Positions 47,628-58,445 are shown, numbered from the stretch's first letter. The stretch is 64,000 nucleotides of DNA from Gluconacetobacter liquefaciens (GCF_003350405.1 NZ_QQAW01000001.1:248001-312000), one strand, 5' to 3'. Made by a program: numbers and translations. Notes: generated by a model not told the origin, from the sequence alone.

Positions 47628-48566
47628 CATCAGGATGTCCTGCGCCGGCTTGCCCAGTTGCGGCGTGCGCAGGCCGCTGAAGACGGTGGCGCCGATGACC
47701 AGCGCGGTGACGGTGGCCAGCAGCCGGTGGTCGAACTGGACGGCGGGGATGTTGGCGAACCAGTTGAGCCAGAATGGCGACAGCTTGGCGTAGCCCTGCG
47801 GGATCAGGCGGCCTTCCATCAGTGGGAAGGTGTTGTAGGCGAAGCCCGCATGGGTGCCGGCGGTGAAACCGCCGGCGATGATGGTGATGCCGATCAGGAT
47901 CGTGGCGCACCAGACCAACCGCCTGGTCCGCACCACCGCGACCGTGGCGGGAATGAAGGCGGGGGCCGGGGTGCGGATCGACAGGGCCGTCCATAGGATG
48001 GCGATATAGAGCGCGAAGGCGCAGCACAGATGCAGGACCAGACGCACCGGTTCGACCGCCGTGCTGTTGGCGTCGAAGCCCGAGGCGACCATGAACCAGC
48101 CCACGGCGCCTTGCAGGCCGCCCAGCACGAAGAACAGCAGGAGCCGCGCGATCAGCCCGCGGGTGAGTGCGCCCGTGACCGCAAACCAGATTAGCGGCAC
48201 CAGCAGCACCAGCCCGATCAGCCGGCCCCAGAAGCGATGGGTCCATTCTGCCCAGAAGATCTTCTGGAAGCCGGCCAGCCCGAACCCGTCATGCAGGATC
48301 TTGTATTGCGGGATGGTCTGATACAGCGCGAACTGGCGCTCCCATTCCGCATGGGACAGGGGCGGGATCATGCCCGTGACCGGGCGCCAGTCCATGATCG
48401 ACAGGCCCGAGCCGGTCAGGCGCGTATAGCCGCCCAGTGCGATCATGCCGAGCAGCATGAAGCAGATGACGAACAGCCACATGGAAATGCGCTGCCGGTT
48501 GCGGGGCGAGATGGACGCGGCAGCGTCGCGGGCGGCGGCGGTCTGCGGGATGGTATGTACGGACAT
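47466..48566 (-). CDS. ctaA: Heme A synthase
   Basis: 366 residues, eight membrane helices. It oxidises the methyl group of heme O to a formyl for aa3-type oxidases. The histidine ligands of the two heme sites are recognisable: [24 protein letters not shown] and [28 protein letters not shown] is the conserved first loop. Acetic acid bacteria vary in whether they use heme A oxidases, so its presence is informative. The 3' 162 bases overlap the reading frame of treA, convergently. Confidence 0.94.
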   Translation of the reverse strand: MSVHTIPQTAAARDAAASISPRNRQRISMWLFVICFMLLGMIALGGYTRLTGSGLSIMDWRPVTGMIPPLSHAEWERQFALYQTIPQYKILHDGFGLAGFQKIFWAEWTHRFWGRLIGLVLLVPLIWFAVTGALTRGLIARLLLFFVLGGLQGAVGWFMVASGFDANSTAVEPVRLVLHLCCAFALYIAILWTALSIRTPAPAFIPATVAVVRTRRLVWCATILIGITIIAGGFTAGTHAGFAYNTFPLMEGRLIPQGYAKLSPFWLNWFANIPAVQFDHRLLATVTALVIGATVFSGLRTPQLGKPAQDILMLLGWAVLIQYALGVTTLLLVVPAWAGTVHQTWGAVLLTVAIVALHRLRGVGRV

Positions 48567-48730
48567 GAAGGGGATTTAGACCTGCCTTGCTGCCGGTCGC
48601 AAGCCGATGCTAGTGCATGGCCCGCACCCCGGATGCCGGGATGTGCCTCTTGCCGCCATGCCCTGAATGATTCCAGCAGCGGACCTGACGCCATGGCCTC
48701 TTTTTTTCCTCGTCCCGACCCGTGCGCGGC

Positions 48731-49468
48731 ATGACGGAGCGCGCTGTTATTGACCCCCCGCGTGGCGGCGGCCTGGCCGTGCTGGCGCGGCCGGCGCTGA
48801 TGGTGGCGGCCTGCATCGCGGTGGGGCTGGCGCTACGCTATGCGCCGGGTCTGCGGGGGATGCTGGGCGATACCGCGCTGCTGCGGGACGGCATGGCGGG
48901 ACGGCTGGTCTTTCTGTTGGTGGGGTCGGCGATCTGTGCCGTGGGGCTGCCGCGGCAGCTTGTCTGTTTTGCCGCCGGGGTAGCGTACGGTGCGCCCGAG
49001 GGCATCGTACTGGCCAGCCTGGCGACGCTGGCGGGGGCGGCCGGCGGATTCGGCTGGGCGCGCGGGGTGGGGCGGGCGAGCGTGCGGCGGCGGCTGGCCG
49101 GGCGGCTGGCCCGGCTGGACGGGTTCGTGACCGCCCATCCCTTCACTGCCATCCTGACTATTCGCCTGCTGCCCGTGGGCTCGGCGCTGATGCTGAATCT
49201 GCTGGCCGGGGTTTCGGGGGCGGGGTTCGTGCCGTTCATGCTGGCGACGTTGCTGGGGAGCCTGCCGCAGACGGTGGTGTTCGTACTGCTGGGGGGCGGG
49301 GCACGGATAGGACATGGCTGGCAGGTGGGGCTGGCGGCGGTGCTGTTCGCCGGGTCCGGGGCGCTGGGCCTGTGGCTGGCGCGGCGCATGGCGTCGCGGG
49401 ACGCGGGCCCCGAGGAGCGTGCCCCAGAGGAGCGTGCCCTGGAGGAACGTGCCCCCAGGGTGCCGTGA
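48731..49468 (+). CDS. TVP38/TMEM64 (SNARE-associated/VTT) family membrane protein
   Basis: 245 residues, about six hydrophobic segments. SAICAVGLPRQLVCFAAGVAYG and LTIRLLPVGSALMLNLLAGV are the conserved VTT-domain parts. Such proteins are thought to move or scramble lipids; the bacterial function is little known. The C-terminal tail is made of a 15-base tandem repeat (three units) giving repeated GluGluArgAlaPro. ATG at 48731 or GTG at 48722 can start it. Confidence 0.78.
   Translation: MTERAVIDPPRGGGLAVLARPALMVAACIAVGLALRYAPGLRGMLGDTALLRDGMAGRLVFLLVGSAICAVGLPRQLVCFAAGVAYGAPEGIVLASLATLAGAAGGFGWARGVGRASVRRRLAGRLARLDGFVTAHPFTAILTIRLLPVGSALMLNLLAGVSGAGFVPFMLATLLGSLPQTVVFVLLGGGARIGHGWQVGLAAVLFAGSGALGLWLARRMASRDAGPEERAPEERALEERAPRVP
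49412..49456 (+). repeat. 15-bp tandem repeat, three units
   Basis: GAGGAGCGTGCCCCA, GAGGAGCGTGCCCTG and GAGGAACGTGCCCCC, in frame at the 3' end of the TVP38 gene. A changed unit count would lengthen or shorten the charged tail without a frameshift. Confidence 0.85.
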
Positions 49469-49643
49469 ACGTGCCATCTTGTGGCCCCGTTCCCCCCGTC
49501 TGATCCGGGGGTGGGCGGCGTCGCCGGGGCTGTTGCGTGTATGCACCGCGTCGGGCGAAATGCAGCCTTACAGTATTTATATGATGAAATCCGGTGACAC
49601 GCTGAGATAGTAGGTCCCGACGATCTCTAATGGAGTGCCGCCG

Positions 49644-50975
49644 ATGGCGCCACCTGCGATAGCCGCGAGATCCGACGATGCCCCTGCCACCGCTTCCGTT
49701 GCCCGGCCCATGAACTGGATTGCCATCCTGCTTGGGTTCCTGACGGCTGTGGGTCCGGTATCGACGGATATCTACCTTCCCGCCTTCCCGGCGCTGGAAG
49801 CGTCGCTGCACGCCCAGGCGGGCTCGGCTGAAATGACCCTGGCCATCTGGTTCGTCGGCCTCGCCATCGGGCAGATCACCATGGGACCGCTCTCCGACCG
49901 GTTCGGGCGGCGCATGCCCATGCTGGTCGGTACGCTGATCTATACGCTGGCCTCGGTCGGCTGCGCCCTGGCGGGGGATATCTGGACCTTTTCCAGCTTT
50001 CGCCTGCTGGCATCGCTGGGGGCGTCGGCCAGTCTGGTGATTCCCAGTGCCTGCGTGCGCGATATCTCGTACGGCAACGAGGCCGCGCGCCTGATGTCGC
50101 GGCTGGTGCTGGTGATGGGCGTGGTGCCGGTGCTGGCGCCGACGATCGGCGGTTTCGTGCTGTCCTTCACCACCTGGCGGTCGATCTTCTGGGCCTCGGC
50201 GGCCTATGGGCTGATCTGTACCGTGCTGGTGGCGCGGGTATTGCCGGAAACCCTGCCGGAACGCGAGCGCAGCATCCTGTCCCCCGTCGCGCTGGCCACG
50301 CGCTATGTGATGCTGGCGCGCGACCGGGGGTTCATCACCAACGCCATGATCGCCGGTTTCGGCTGTTTCATGTCGTTTACCTATCTGTCGGCGGCGCCTT
50401 CGGTCTTCATTCATCTGTTCGGCTTCACGCCGGCCGGGTTCGGCATGCTGTTCGGCGTCTTCGCCGTCTGCATGATCGGGGCTTCGCAGATCAACGGCAT
50501 GCTGGTGGGGCGGATCGATGCCGGGCGCATTCTCGGCATGTCGGTGGGCACCGCCGTGCTGGGCACGGTGGGGATGCTGGTGGTGTCGGTCGTCATGGCC
50601 TTTGCGATCCATGGCGGAGCGACGCCGCATGGGCTGGCGCTGGTGCCGCTGATCCTGACGATGATGGTCGCGCTGGGCACGACCGGCATCATCGGGCCGA
50701 ATGCCGCCGTGGGGGCGATGGCCGACCATCCGCGCCTGGCCGGCAGTGCCGCCGCCTTCATCGGCACGCTGCAATATGTGCTGGGCGCGATCGCCGGCGC
50801 CTTCGTCGGCATGCTGCCGCGCACCACACCGGTGCCGATGGCCGGCGTGATGCTGCTGGGGGCCATCATCATGCTGATGATGGTGCTGCTGCGGCCCCGG
50901 CGCCGTGCGGGCGAGGCGGAGGCCGAGGCCCATATGGACGGAGAGGCACCGGGCGCGCCGCCCATGGTTCATTGA
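49644..50975 (+). CDS. Bcr/CflA-type MFS drug exporter
   Basis: 443 residues, 12 helices. [14 protein letters not shown] in helix 1, [14 protein letters not shown] in loop 2-3, and [26 protein letters not shown] in helix 4 with [22 protein letters not shown] in helix 5 are typical of Bcr-type bicyclomycin/sulfonamide and dipeptide exporters. The last 30 residues are acidic and hydrophilic. The start at 49644 has a GGAG about 8 bases upstream. It is followed by apt. Confidence 0.88.
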   Translation: MAPPAIAARSDDAPATASVARPMNWIAILLGFLTAVGPVSTDIYLPAFPALEASLHAQAGSAEMTLAIWFVGLAIGQITMGPLSDRFGRRMPMLVGTLIYTLASVGCALAGDIWTFSSFRLLASLGASASLVIPSACVRDISYGNEAARLMSRLVLVMGVVPVLAPTIGGFVLSFTTWRSIFWASAAYGLICTVLVARVLPETLPERERSILSPVALATRYVMLARDRGFITNAMIAGFGCFMSFTYLSAAPSVFIHLFGFTPAGFGMLFGVFAVCMIGASQINGMLVGRIDAGRILGMSVGTAVLGTVGMLVVSVVMAFAIHGGATPHGLALVPLILTMMVALGTTGIIGPNAAVGAMADHPRLAGSAAAFIGTLQYVLGAIAGAFVGMLPRTTPVPMAGVMLLGAIIMLMMVLLRPRRRAGEAEAEAHMDGEAPGAPPMVH

Positions 50976-51120
50976 CGGCCCCGGCCGCCCTCATCGGGCT
51001 TGCGGGCGGTGGCGGGAGCGGGGTAGCTACGGCACGGCGATTTTTTCCGACCCGGACGACAGGTCCGGGCCGGTTTTCGCCGTGGAATCGGTTTACGACG
51101 GGATGGATTTGGACACGGAC

Positions 51121-51651
51121 ATGACGACCGCCACGATGGACCTGAAACAGCACATTCGCGGCATTCCGGATTTTCCGAAGCCGGGTATCCTGTTCTACGA
51201 TATCTCCACCCTGATGCGGAACGCGGATGCGTGGCAGGTGGCGATGGGGCGGGTGACGCACGAGGTCGCCCCCTGGGCGCCGGACATGCTGGCCGCGATC
51301 GAGTCGCGCGGCTTCCTGACCGCGGCGCCGCTGGCGAGCCGGCTGGGCTGCGGGCTGGTGATGCTGCGCAAGCCGGGCAAGCTGCCGGGCGAAACGGTCT
51401 CGCATTCCTACGAGCTGGAATATGGCAGCGACACGCTGCAGATCCAGGCCGATGCCATCGTGCCCGGTCAGCGCGTGGTGGTGATGGACGACCTGCTGGC
51501 GACGGGCGGCACGCTGGCGGCCTCGATCGCGCTGCTGCGCAAGGTCGGCGCGGAGGTCGTCGGCGCTTCGGTACTGGTGGAACTGCGTGCGCTGGGTGGA
51601 CGCGCGCGGCTGGACGTGCCGGTCAAGGCCCTGGTCACCTACGACGACTGA
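51121..51651 (+). CDS. apt: Adenine phosphoribosyltransferase
   Basis: Salvages adenine to AMP with PRPP. 176 residues, normal length. [57 protein letters not shown] and the PRPP-binding [13 protein letters not shown] are the full family pattern. Start choice: ATG at 51121; ATG at 51103 and 51136 are alternatives with similar weak ribosome-binding signals. It is a lone gene between an MFS exporter and the FUSC protein. Confidence 0.94.
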   Translation: MTTATMDLKQHIRGIPDFPKPGILFYDISTLMRNADAWQVAMGRVTHEVAPWAPDMLAAIESRGFLTAAPLASRLGCGLVMLRKPGKLPGETVSHSYELEYGSDTLQIQADAIVPGQRVVVMDDLLATGGTLAASIALLRKVGAEVVGASVLVELRALGGRARLDVPVKALVTYDD

Positions 51652-51808
51652 TGATGGCCCGGTCGCTTCGGCGGCCGGGAAATGCGGTTTCATGACCTCT
51701 GTTATTCGGTTCACCGTACTGTCGGTGGATGGCGCGGTGTTCTAATGATGGTCTCGTCACAGAGGCCACCGTCCGGCGGCGGGTGAGGCGCAGGAGTATG
51801 ATGCCGGG

Positions 51809-54037
51809 ATGAAGAGCCGTGAGCCGTCGCTGACCTTTGACCTGGCCCGGCTGCACGATCTGTGGTCCCAGATCTGGTCGGGCGTTCCCCGCCGGCAGGA
51901 CCGCCTGCGCTGGCTTTATGCCCCCGACCTGCTGACCTTCGGCTATGCGCTGCGCACCACGATCACCTCGCTGATCGCGCTGGGCATCGCGCTGTGGTGG
52001 GAACTGGGCAGTCCGCAATGGGCGGCGCTGACCGTGTGGATGGTGGCGCAGGGCTCGCGCGGCAAGAGCGTGGCCAAGGCGCGCTGGCATCTGTTCGGCA
52101 TGGTCGTCGGCACCATCTTCGCCGTGGCGCTGGTGGCGGCCTGTCCCCAGCAGCCCCTGCTGTTCATCCTGCTACTGGCGGTGGGGATCGGGCTGTTCTG
52201 CTTTGTGGGCACGCTGCTGCCCGGCCCCGCCACCATGACCAATTACCGTATCCACGGGATGCGGGCGAGCGGCTTTACCTACGCCATCATCGCGCTGGAC
52301 GGCATTGCCGATCCGCAGCATATCTTTGCCATCGCCATGGCGCGCGCGACCTACATCGTGCTGGGCATCGTGCTGGAAAGCACGGTGTCTTCGCTGTTTC
52401 AGTTCCGGCTGGGGGAGCGGGCGCGCGACCGGTTGGCCCATAATTTCCTCACCGCGATCGACGGAGCCGCGCATGCGCTGGCCGATCTGCTGGGCGGAGA
52501 CCAGCAGGCCCTGACGCGGGTGCGGGGCGTGTTTTCGACCATTACCGCGCTGAGCGACCAGATCGAGTTCGCCGAGGTGGAACTGGGCCGCCATCATGGC
52601 CATGAAGGCGACCATGCCCGTGCCGCGCTGGCGCGCGTGGCGGTGCTGCTGTCACGCGGGCTGGACCTGTCGGCGCTGCTGCACACGCCCGGCCGTGTGG
52701 AGGGCGATACGTTCAGCACCACGGCGGCGTCGGTGCGGACGTTCCTGTTGGCCCTGCCCGAGCGGTTGCAGGCTGGGGATACCCAGCCCACCCTGCTGCA
52801 ACTGGCGGGGCTGCGCGCCACCTGTCGCCAGGTGATCGCGGATTCGCTGGGGGCCGAGATGGGCAGCGATACCCGGCCGCCGGCAGGCGTGGACGAGGCG
52901 CGGAGCCTGCAATGGCAGCGCATGCTGCATCATGCGCTCGATGGCATGCTGGAGGATCTGGAAGGGGCGATTACCCAGTTCGAAGCCAGCATGCACCCCT
53001 TGCCGCACGACCATTTCCATTATCGGATCAAGACGTTCCGTGACTGGCGGCTGGCGGGTGCCAACAGCCTGCGTGCCTCGATCACCATCTTCGGTGCCGG
53101 GGTGATCTGGATTACCACCGGCTGGTCGGTCGGGCTGCTGTTCCTGATGTTCGTCTCGATCGTGTGCAGCCTGTTCTCGACGCTGGAGAAGCCGGCCCTG
53201 GCGACGCAGGCCTTTCTGACCGGGGCGTTGTGGGCGGTGGGCGTGTCGGGGGTGCTGGTGCTGTGGGCGCTGGCGACGCCCTCGACCTTCGAAGTGCTGG
53301 CCCTGTGCCTCAGCCTGCCGATGCTGGCGGGCGGGCTGGCCTTTGCCTATCCCACCATCGTCCTCGCCGCCGTGTCGTACAACCTGTTCCTGCCCATTCT
53401 CGTGGGCCCCGACAATCAGGGGCGGCTGGACGAAATCACGTTCTTCAATACCGCCATGCCGCTGATCCTGGCGCTGTGGTATGCGATGTGGTCGTTTCGT
53501 CTGGTGCTGCCCAACGATATCAATGCCATGCGCTGGCAGATGCGGACCGAAATCCTGAAGGGGCTGCGGCAGGTGGCGCGGTCGGCGAACCTGCCGACCA
53601 CCGTTTTCGTGGTCGAACGGAACGTGGACCGGTTCGTGCGCCTGCTGACCAATGCCGGCGAGACGCCGGAGCCGGTGATCGATGCCTATCTGCAAGGCAC
53701 GCTCTCGGCGATGACGATCGGCCTGAATGTCATCCGTCTGCGCCGGATCCTGGCACGCAATCTCCTGCCGGCTGCCGCCACCCAGGTGATCGAGGCTATG
53801 ATGGGCCGGATGGAGCAGTTCAGCGGTCGTTATGGCGGCCATTACGGCCGGACCGCCCGCGCGGCCAGACTGGCCAGCCAGCGGATCGCGGCCGAGGCCG
53901 GGCAGGAGCCCAATCTGGGCGTGCGGATGGAAATGGACCGCGCCCTGGCCAGCCTGGATGTGATTTCCTACGAACTCGACGCCAACCGGCTGTTTTTCGA
54001 TGCGTCGAGCCCGTACATGGATACCGCTTTCGGGTGA
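51809..54037 (+). CDS. FUSC/aromatic acid exporter-family inner-membrane protein (AaeB/YccS-like)
   Basis: 742 residues. Two blocks of membrane helices: LRTTITSLIALGIALWW to VLGIVLESTVS (about 50-200), and SLRASITIFGAGVIWITTGW to LILALWYAMWSF (about 420-570), each followed by a cytoplasmic helical region. This is the duplicated arrangement of FUSC proteins. No membrane-fusion partner is next to it. Probably exports aromatic acids or another amphipathic acid, as AaeB does, by inference. Together with the broken gene at 31257 the window has two members of the superfamily. Confidence 0.83.
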   Translation: MKSREPSLTFDLARLHDLWSQIWSGVPRRQDRLRWLYAPDLLTFGYALRTTITSLIALGIALWWELGSPQWAALTVWMVAQGSRGKSVAKARWHLFGMVVGTIFAVALVAACPQQPLLFILLLAVGIGLFCFVGTLLPGPATMTNYRIHGMRASGFTYAIIALDGIADPQHIFAIAMARATYIVLGIVLESTVSSLFQFRLGERARDRLAHNFLTAIDGAAHALADLLGGDQQALTRVRGVFSTITALSDQIEFAEVELGRHHGHEGDHARAALARVAVLLSRGLDLSALLHTPGRVEGDTFSTTAASVRTFLLALPERLQAGDTQPTLLQLAGLRATCRQVIADSLGAEMGSDTRPPAGVDEARSLQWQRMLHHALDGMLEDLEGAITQFEASMHPLPHDHFHYRIKTFRDWRLAGANSLRASITIFGAGVIWITTGWSVGLLFLMFVSIVCSLFSTLEKPALATQAFLTGALWAVGVSGVLVLWALATPSTFEVLALCLSLPMLAGGLAFAYPTIVLAAVSYNLFLPILVGPDNQGRLDEITFFNTAMPLILALWYAMWSFRLVLPNDINAMRWQMRTEILKGLRQVARSANLPTTVFVVERNVDRFVRLLTNAGETPEPVIDAYLQGTLSAMTIGLNVIRLRRILARNLLPAAATQVIEAMMGRMEQFSGRYGGHYGRTARAARLASQRIAAEAGQEPNLGVRMEMDRALASLDVISYELDANRLFFDASSPYMDTAFG

Positions 54038-54043
54038 GCGCCT

Positions 54044-54092
54044 CTGACCGAACATGCGCGTTGGATCGCCGCCAGCGCGCATGTTCGGTCAG
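54044..54092. terminator. Strong hairpin downstream of FUSC gene; dispersed repeat copy
   Basis: A perfect 17-base inverted repeat, CTGACCGAACATGCGCG and its complement, with a 15-base loop, 6 bases after the FUSC stop. It belongs to the same family as the outer arms at 41071-41228 and the single arm at 34976. Confidence 0.7.
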
Positions 54093-54108
54093 GCTCTGAG
54101 GCGAAAGG

Positions 54109-54151
54109 CAAGGGCGTTGCCCTTGACCCACCAAAGGGCATCGCCCTTTGG
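54109..54151. repeat. Paired intergenic palindromes (CAAGGGC and CCAAAGGGC hairpins)
   Basis: CAAGGGC-GTT-GCCCTTG (54109-54125) then CCAAAGGGC-ATC-GCCCTTTGG (54131-54151), both perfect. I recall this two-hairpin block as a common intergenic repeat in acetic acid bacterial genomes (general knowledge, not checked). A related copy is at 60391-60435. It sits between the convergent FUSC and accC genes and can serve as a bidirectional terminator. Confidence 0.75.
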
Positions 54152-54191
54152 AAACCCGGTCGTTGTTACATGACGGGGAGTGGGTTGGTCT

Positions 54192-55535
54192 TTAGCCGTG
54201 CCTGGCGACGAAGCGTTCCAGCCAGTGGATGGTGTAGTCGCCCTTCTGGAACTCGGGATCGTCCAGGATCTTGCAATGCAGCGGGATCACCGTCTTGACG
54301 CCGTCGATCACGAACTCGTCGAGCGCGCGGCGCATCCGGGCGATGGCCTCGGGCCGGGTGGGGGCGTGGACGATCAGCTTGCCGATCATGCTGTCGTAAT
54401 AGGGCGGCACGCGATAGCCCGCATACAGCGCGCTGTCGATGCGTACGCCCAGGCCGCCGGGGGGGTGATAGACCGTGACCGTGCCCGGCGTGGGCATGAA
54501 GGTCGCCGGGTCCTCGGCATTGATGCGGCATTCGATGGCATGGCCGCTGAAGGTGATGTCCGACTGATCGTAGCCCAGCGGTTCGCCGGCGGCGATGCGG
54601 ATCTGTTCGCGCACCAGATCGACGTCGCAGAGCATTTCCGTCACCGGATGTTCCACCTGCAGGCGGGTGTTCATCTCGATGAAGCAGAACTGGCCGTCCT
54701 GGTAGAGGAATTCCAGCGTGCCGGCGTTGCGGTAGCCCAGCTTGCGCAGCGCCGCCGTGGCGGTGGCGCCGATGGCGTCACGCTGCTCGGCCGTGAGGGC
54801 CGGCGAGCCGGCTTCTTCCAGCAGCTTCTGGTGGCGCCGCTGGAGCGAGCAGTCGCGCTCGCCGAAATGCACGACGTTGCCATGGGTGTCGGCCAGGATC
54901 TGCAGCTCGATGTGCCGGGGCCGGTCCATGTATTTTTCGAGATAGACCTCGTCATTGCCGAAGGCGGCGCGGGCTTCGGTGCGGGCGACGCTCCAGGCTT
55001 CGTCCAGCTCGTCGGCGGTCCGGGCGACCTTCATGCCGCGCCCGCCGCCGCCGGCGGCGGCCTTGATCAGCACCGGGTAGCCGACCTGGGCGGCCACGGT
55101 GCGGGCCTCGTCCAGGCTGGCCAGCGCACCGTCCGAGCCGGGCACCAGGGGCACGCCGAGCGCGCGCATGGTGGTCTTGGCGGTGATCTTGTCGCCCATC
55201 ATCCGGATGTGCTGGCCGGTCGGCCCGATGAAGGCCAGGCCATGGGCCTCGACCGTCTCGGCGAAATCGGCGTTCTCGGACAGGAAGCCGTAGCCCGGAT
55301 GGATCGCGTCGGCACCGGTGATGGTCGCGGCCGACAGGATGGCGGCGACGTTCAGGTACGAGTCACGCGAGGAGGGCGGCCCGATGCATACGGCTTCGTC
55401 GGCCAGGCGCACATGCATGGCATCGGCATCGGCCGTGGAATGGACCGCGACCGTGCGGATGCCCATTTCGCGGCATGCGCGCAGGACCCGCAGGGCGATT
55501 TCGCCACGATTGGCGATGAGGATCTTGGAAAACAT
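54192..55535 (-). CDS. accC: Acetyl-CoA carboxylase, biotin carboxylase subunit
   Basis: 447 residues, ATP-grasp biotin carboxylase that carboxylates biotin on AccB for malonyl-CoA synthesis. [21 protein letters not shown] opens the first domain. The ATP site is the Gly-rich loop [12 protein letters not shown], with [29 protein letters not shown] and [17 protein letters not shown] following. Length and motifs are standard. The start overlaps the accB stop (TAATG), so translation is coupled. Confidence 0.97.
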   Translation of the reverse strand: MFSKILIANRGEIALRVLRACREMGIRTVAVHSTADADAMHVRLADEAVCIGPPSSRDSYLNVAAILSAATITGADAIHPGYGFLSENADFAETVEAHGLAFIGPTGQHIRMMGDKITAKTTMRALGVPLVPGSDGALASLDEARTVAAQVGYPVLIKAAAGGGGRGMKVARTADELDEAWSVARTEARAAFGNDEVYLEKYMDRPRHIELQILADTHGNVVHFGERDCSLQRRHQKLLEEAGSPALTAEQRDAIGATATAALRKLGYRNAGTLEFLYQDGQFCFIEMNTRLQVEHPVTEMLCDVDLVREQIRIAAGEPLGYDQSDITFSGHAIECRINAEDPATFMPTPGTVTVYHPPGGLGVRIDSALYAGYRVPPYYDSMIGKLIVHAPTRPEAIARMRRALDEFVIDGVKTVIPLHCKILDDPEFQKGDYTIHWLERFVARHG

Positions 55536-55984
55536 TACTCGATGATGGCCAGGGCTTCGCCGAACTCGACCGGATCGCCGGAGACGACCAGCAGCTTCTT
55601 CAGCGTGCCGGCGCGGGGGGCCTTGATCTGGTTGAAGGTCTTCATCGCCTCGATCAGCATCAGGGTCTGCCCGGCGGTGACGCTCTGCCCTTCGGTGACG
55701 AAGGGGGGCGAACTGGGGTCGGGCGTCAGGTAGGCCACGCCGACCATCGGGCTGGTGACGGCGCCCGGATGCTTGGCCGGGTCGGCCGGCGCGGCGGCCA
55801 CGGGCGCGGCCGCGATCGGGGCGGCGGCCGCGGCGGCCGGCACGGCATGGACCACGCCGGGCGCTGCGCGGGCGACGCGGATGCGGTTGTCCTTCTCCGC
55901 GATCTCGATCTCGGTCAGGCCGGTTTCGGTCAGAATTTCAGCCAATGCCCGAATGGCATCCGCGTCCACGAGCAGTCGGCTCAT
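55535..55984 (-). CDS. accB: Acetyl-CoA carboxylase biotin carboxyl carrier protein
   Basis: 149 residues. An N-terminal helix-rich segment, an Ala/Pro linker (about 43-68), then the biotinyl domain with [14 protein letters not shown]; Lys 115 is the biotinylated residue. [21 protein letters not shown] contains the thumb-like insertion of AccB. It is coupled to aroQ by ATGA and to accC by TAATG. Confidence 0.96.
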   Translation of the reverse strand: MSRLLVDADAIRALAEILTETGLTEIEIAEKDNRIRVARAAPGVVHAVPAAAAAAPIAAAPVAAAPADPAKHPGAVTSPMVGVAYLTPDPSSPPFVTEGQSVTAGQTLMLIEAMKTFNQIKAPRAGTLKKLLVVSGDPVEFGEALAIIE

Positions 55985-56439
55985 CTGTCGTTCTCGTCCA
56001 GAATCATGTCTGTCATCGCCTGAAGCGCCAGGGCATAGCCGCGTACTCCCAGGCCGCAGATGACGCCTGCGGCCGCACGGGAGCAGTAGGTGTGATGCCG
56101 GAAATCCTCGCGGCGATGAATGTTGGAGATATGGACCTCGATCACCGGCAGCTCGACGGCCAGCAGCGCGTCGAGCAGGGCGATCGAAGTGTGGCCGTAG
56201 GCGGCCGGGTTGATAACGATCCCCTGCGCGCGGTTGCGGCATTCATGGACCCACGACACCAGTTCGCCCTCGCCGTTGGTCTGGCGAAAGTCGATACCGA
56301 CATCCAGTCGCTCGGCAGCCTGGATGCAGATCTGTTCCACGTCGTCCAGGGTCGCGCGACCATAGACTTCGGGCTGGCGCATTCCGAGCATGTTCAGGTT
56401 GGGCCCGTTCAGGACCACGATCAGGGGGCGCTTTATCAT
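55981..56439 (-). CDS. aroQ: 3-dehydroquinate dehydratase, type II
   Basis: 152 residues. Third step of the shikimate pathway. LNGPNLNMLGMRQPEVYG holds the catalytic Arg and Tyr, NPAAYGHTSIALLDAL the substrate-binding Asn, and EVHISNIHRREDFRHHTY the catalytic His. The ATG at 56439 matches the family N-terminus; open frame extends further upstream without homology. It is first in the aroQ-accB-accC operon, a common alphaproteobacterial order. Confidence 0.95.
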   Translation of the reverse strand: MIKRPLIVVLNGPNLNMLGMRQPEVYGRATLDDVEQICIQAAERLDVGIDFRQTNGEGELVSWVHECRNRAQGIVINPAAYGHTSIALLDALLAVELPVIEVHISNIHRREDFRHHTYCSRAAAGVICGLGVRGYALALQAMTDMILDENDR

Positions 56440-56753
56440 CACAGGCGCCGTAGCACGCTCTTCGACCGGTTCCAAGAGAATGATCGCGCGGGGTTCGGTG
56501 TCCTGCTCGTCGGCCAGTGAAGAGGCGGCAGTAATGAAGGCTGAAAATTGCCATAATTCACCGCGAAAACGTGATCCAGCGCGGGAAAACCGTGGCGGCA
56601 TGAACGCTTTGCGGCCGCCTGCGCCGGTATCGTGGCGGAAAAAACTGGACTCGGTGGTGACAGGACTGCTCTATTGCGGTCCGATACTGGATGACCGATC
56701 CTAAAAGGACTGGAAACGCATTGAAACTGCATCGGACAACGCGAGGAATGCGA
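56440..56753. other. Divergent region between aroQ and rlpA-like gene
   Basis: 314 bases, with no convincing gene. It should hold back-to-back promoters; I could not identify clear -35/-10 pairs. GAGGA at 56743-56747 is the ribosome-binding site of the gene at 56754. Confidence 0.4.
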
Positions 56754-57389
56754 ATGGGTGGGCAGGCGATGCTGTCGCTGCTCTGCCTCGTTTTCTTCAT
56801 GTCCGCCGCCAATGCCCGTGAGGGAACGGCGGATGCGGTGGTGTCTGCCGGGGGTGTTTCCGATGCGCAGGCGGCGGGGGGCGATGGCCGGCCGGTGACG
56901 GCGTGGGCGGCTTCGGTCCGCGCGGCGCTGGCGCGGCGGTCCCATAGCATCGCGGTTGCCGGTCGGTCCGCCCTCTCATGGTCCGAGCAGGGCGTGGCAA
57001 GCTGGTATGGCCATATGCGCCGGCCCCGTCGCCAGGCGGTGAGCCGGACCTCGTCGGGCAGCACGTTCGACCCCAAGGCGCTGACGGCAGCGCATCCGAC
57101 CCTGCCGATGGGAACGAAGTTGCTGGTGCGTTCGCAGGAAACCGGCCGGTCGGTGGTGGTGACGGTGAATGACCGTGGCCCGTTCCATGGCAGCCGGATC
57201 ATCGACCTCTCGCCTGCCGCGGCGGCCCGGCTGGGGATGCTCAGTGCCGGGACCGCCCACGTTGTGATTCAATCGGCTTCGGCCGTCGAGGTCGCGCAGG
57301 CCGAAGCGTCGGACAGCAGCGCCGATGCCATCGCTGCCGCCGGGCCGAGCGCCGAGCGCCGCGCACCGGCCGCCCGCCACCAACGCTGA
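56754..57389 (+). CDS. RlpA-family septal ring lytic transglycosylase-like protein
   Basis: 211 residues. Signal peptide ([16 protein letters not shown]), an Ala/Gly-rich linker, then a double-psi barrel: [29 protein letters not shown], and [29 protein letters not shown], the RlpA core. The final 40 residues are Ala/Ser-rich with no SPOR domain. Relatives cleave naked glycan strands during division. No lipobox Cys is visible after the signal, so it is probably soluble periplasmic. ATG 56754 is favoured by GAGGA 6 bases upstream. Confidence 0.87.
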   Translation: MGGQAMLSLLCLVFFMSAANAREGTADAVVSAGGVSDAQAAGGDGRPVTAWAASVRAALARRSHSIAVAGRSALSWSEQGVASWYGHMRRPRRQAVSRTSSGSTFDPKALTAAHPTLPMGTKLLVRSQETGRSVVVTVNDRGPFHGSRIIDLSPAAAARLGMLSAGTAHVVIQSASAVEVAQAEASDSSADAIAAAGPSAERRAPAARHQR

Positions 57390-57443
57390 CCGGCGTGCCC
57401 CCGGTCCTCGGGCGCGTCGGCCTTGCCGATGGCATGTGGTGGG

Positions 57444-58445
57444 TTACGGGGCCGGCTTGGGATCTTCGGCGGAGCGGGCCCGCTCCATCTCGGCTTCCAG
57501 CCCCGCGTTCAGTTCCGCCCCCAGCATGATGACGTAGGCGGTCACGAAGAACCACATCATCGTTGCCGCCACCGCGCCCAGCGGGCCGTATGTGGCGTTG
57601 TAGGGGGCGATGGTGCCGATGTAGTACGAGACCCCGAGCGACGTGAGGATCCAGATCAGGGTTGCCGCGCAGGAGCCGGGCAGGATGTGGCGCCATGGGA
57701 CGGCCGGACGGCTTGGCCCGAGCCGGTAGAGCAGGGTGCAGGCCACCAGCACGAATAGCAGCAGCAGGATCGGGCCGCCCATCTGCACCAGCAGTTCGAC
57801 CGACCAGGGTGGCGGCGCCAGGCCGAGGCGCTCGGGGAGGAAATTGATCAGGACTGGCAGCGCCACCATTACCGCCAGCGTGAGCACCGCGCCGCAGATC
57901 GCGCACAGCGTCATGCCCAGCGCCACCATCTGGAAGCGGATGAAGCCCCGCGTCTCGGTAGTGCCGTAGGCGATATTGACGGCGGAGATGATCGAGCGGG
58001 TGGCGGCCGAGGCCGACCAGAGCGCGATGCTGGTCGAGATGATCAGGTTGAGCGTCAGCGACGAATGAGGTTCGGCCGCCAGGGTATGGATGCGTTCGCC
58101 GATCAGGGTGAAGGCGGCGGGCGGCAGCAGGTGCCGGAGCAGGTCGAGCTGCGGCTCCACCGTGTCCGGGTCCAGCACCAGTCCGTAGATAGAGATCAGG
58201 GTGCTGATGGCGGGAAACAGGGAAAGCGTCGCGTAGAACGCGCACCCCGCCGCTGCCAGGGTGATCTGGTCCGATGTCAGGTTGCGCAGGATGCGGCGCA
58301 GGACCGGTCGCCAGAGTTGCCGCGGATCGATGGCCCCAGGGGCGGGATGTCCAGGGGCAAAAGGCTCGGATTTTTCGGGCTGCAGGACGATCAAGCTGAC
58401 TCCGTCGGTCGGGTAGGGGGCGACCTGCGCCCCAGGGTGGGCGGC
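57444..58445 (-). CDS. YihY/BrkB-family inner-membrane protein
   Basis: 333 residues. Hydrophilic N-terminus to about 55, then six helices: LAAAGCAFYATLSLFPAIST (family start motif), LNLIISTSIALWSASAAT, MVALGMTLCAICGAVLTLAV, GGPILLLLFVLVACTLLYRLG, GSCAATLIWILTSLGVSYYI and VAATMMWFFVTAYVIMLGAELNA. This is the virulence-factor-BrkB (formerly ribonuclease BN) family; the function is unresolved. A GTG at 58466 is an alternative start. It lies convergent with the rlpA-like gene, and divergent from the decarboxylase. Confidence 0.85.
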   Translation of the reverse strand, partial: AAHPGAQVAPYPTDGVSLIVLQPEKSEPFAPGHPAPGAIDPRQLWRPVLRRILRNLTSDQITLAAAGCAFYATLSLFPAISTLISIYGLVLDPDTVEPQLDLLRHLLPPAAFTLIGERIHTLAAEPHSSLTLNLIISTSIALWSASAATRSIISAVNIAYGTTETRGFIRFQMVALGMTLCAICGAVLTLAVMVALPVLINFLPERLGLAPPPWSVELLVQMGGPILLLLFVLVACTLLYRLGPSRPAVPWRHILPGSCAATLIWILTSLGVSYYIGTIAPYNATYGPLGAVAATMMWFFVTAYVIMLGAELNAGLEAEMERARSAEDPKPAP

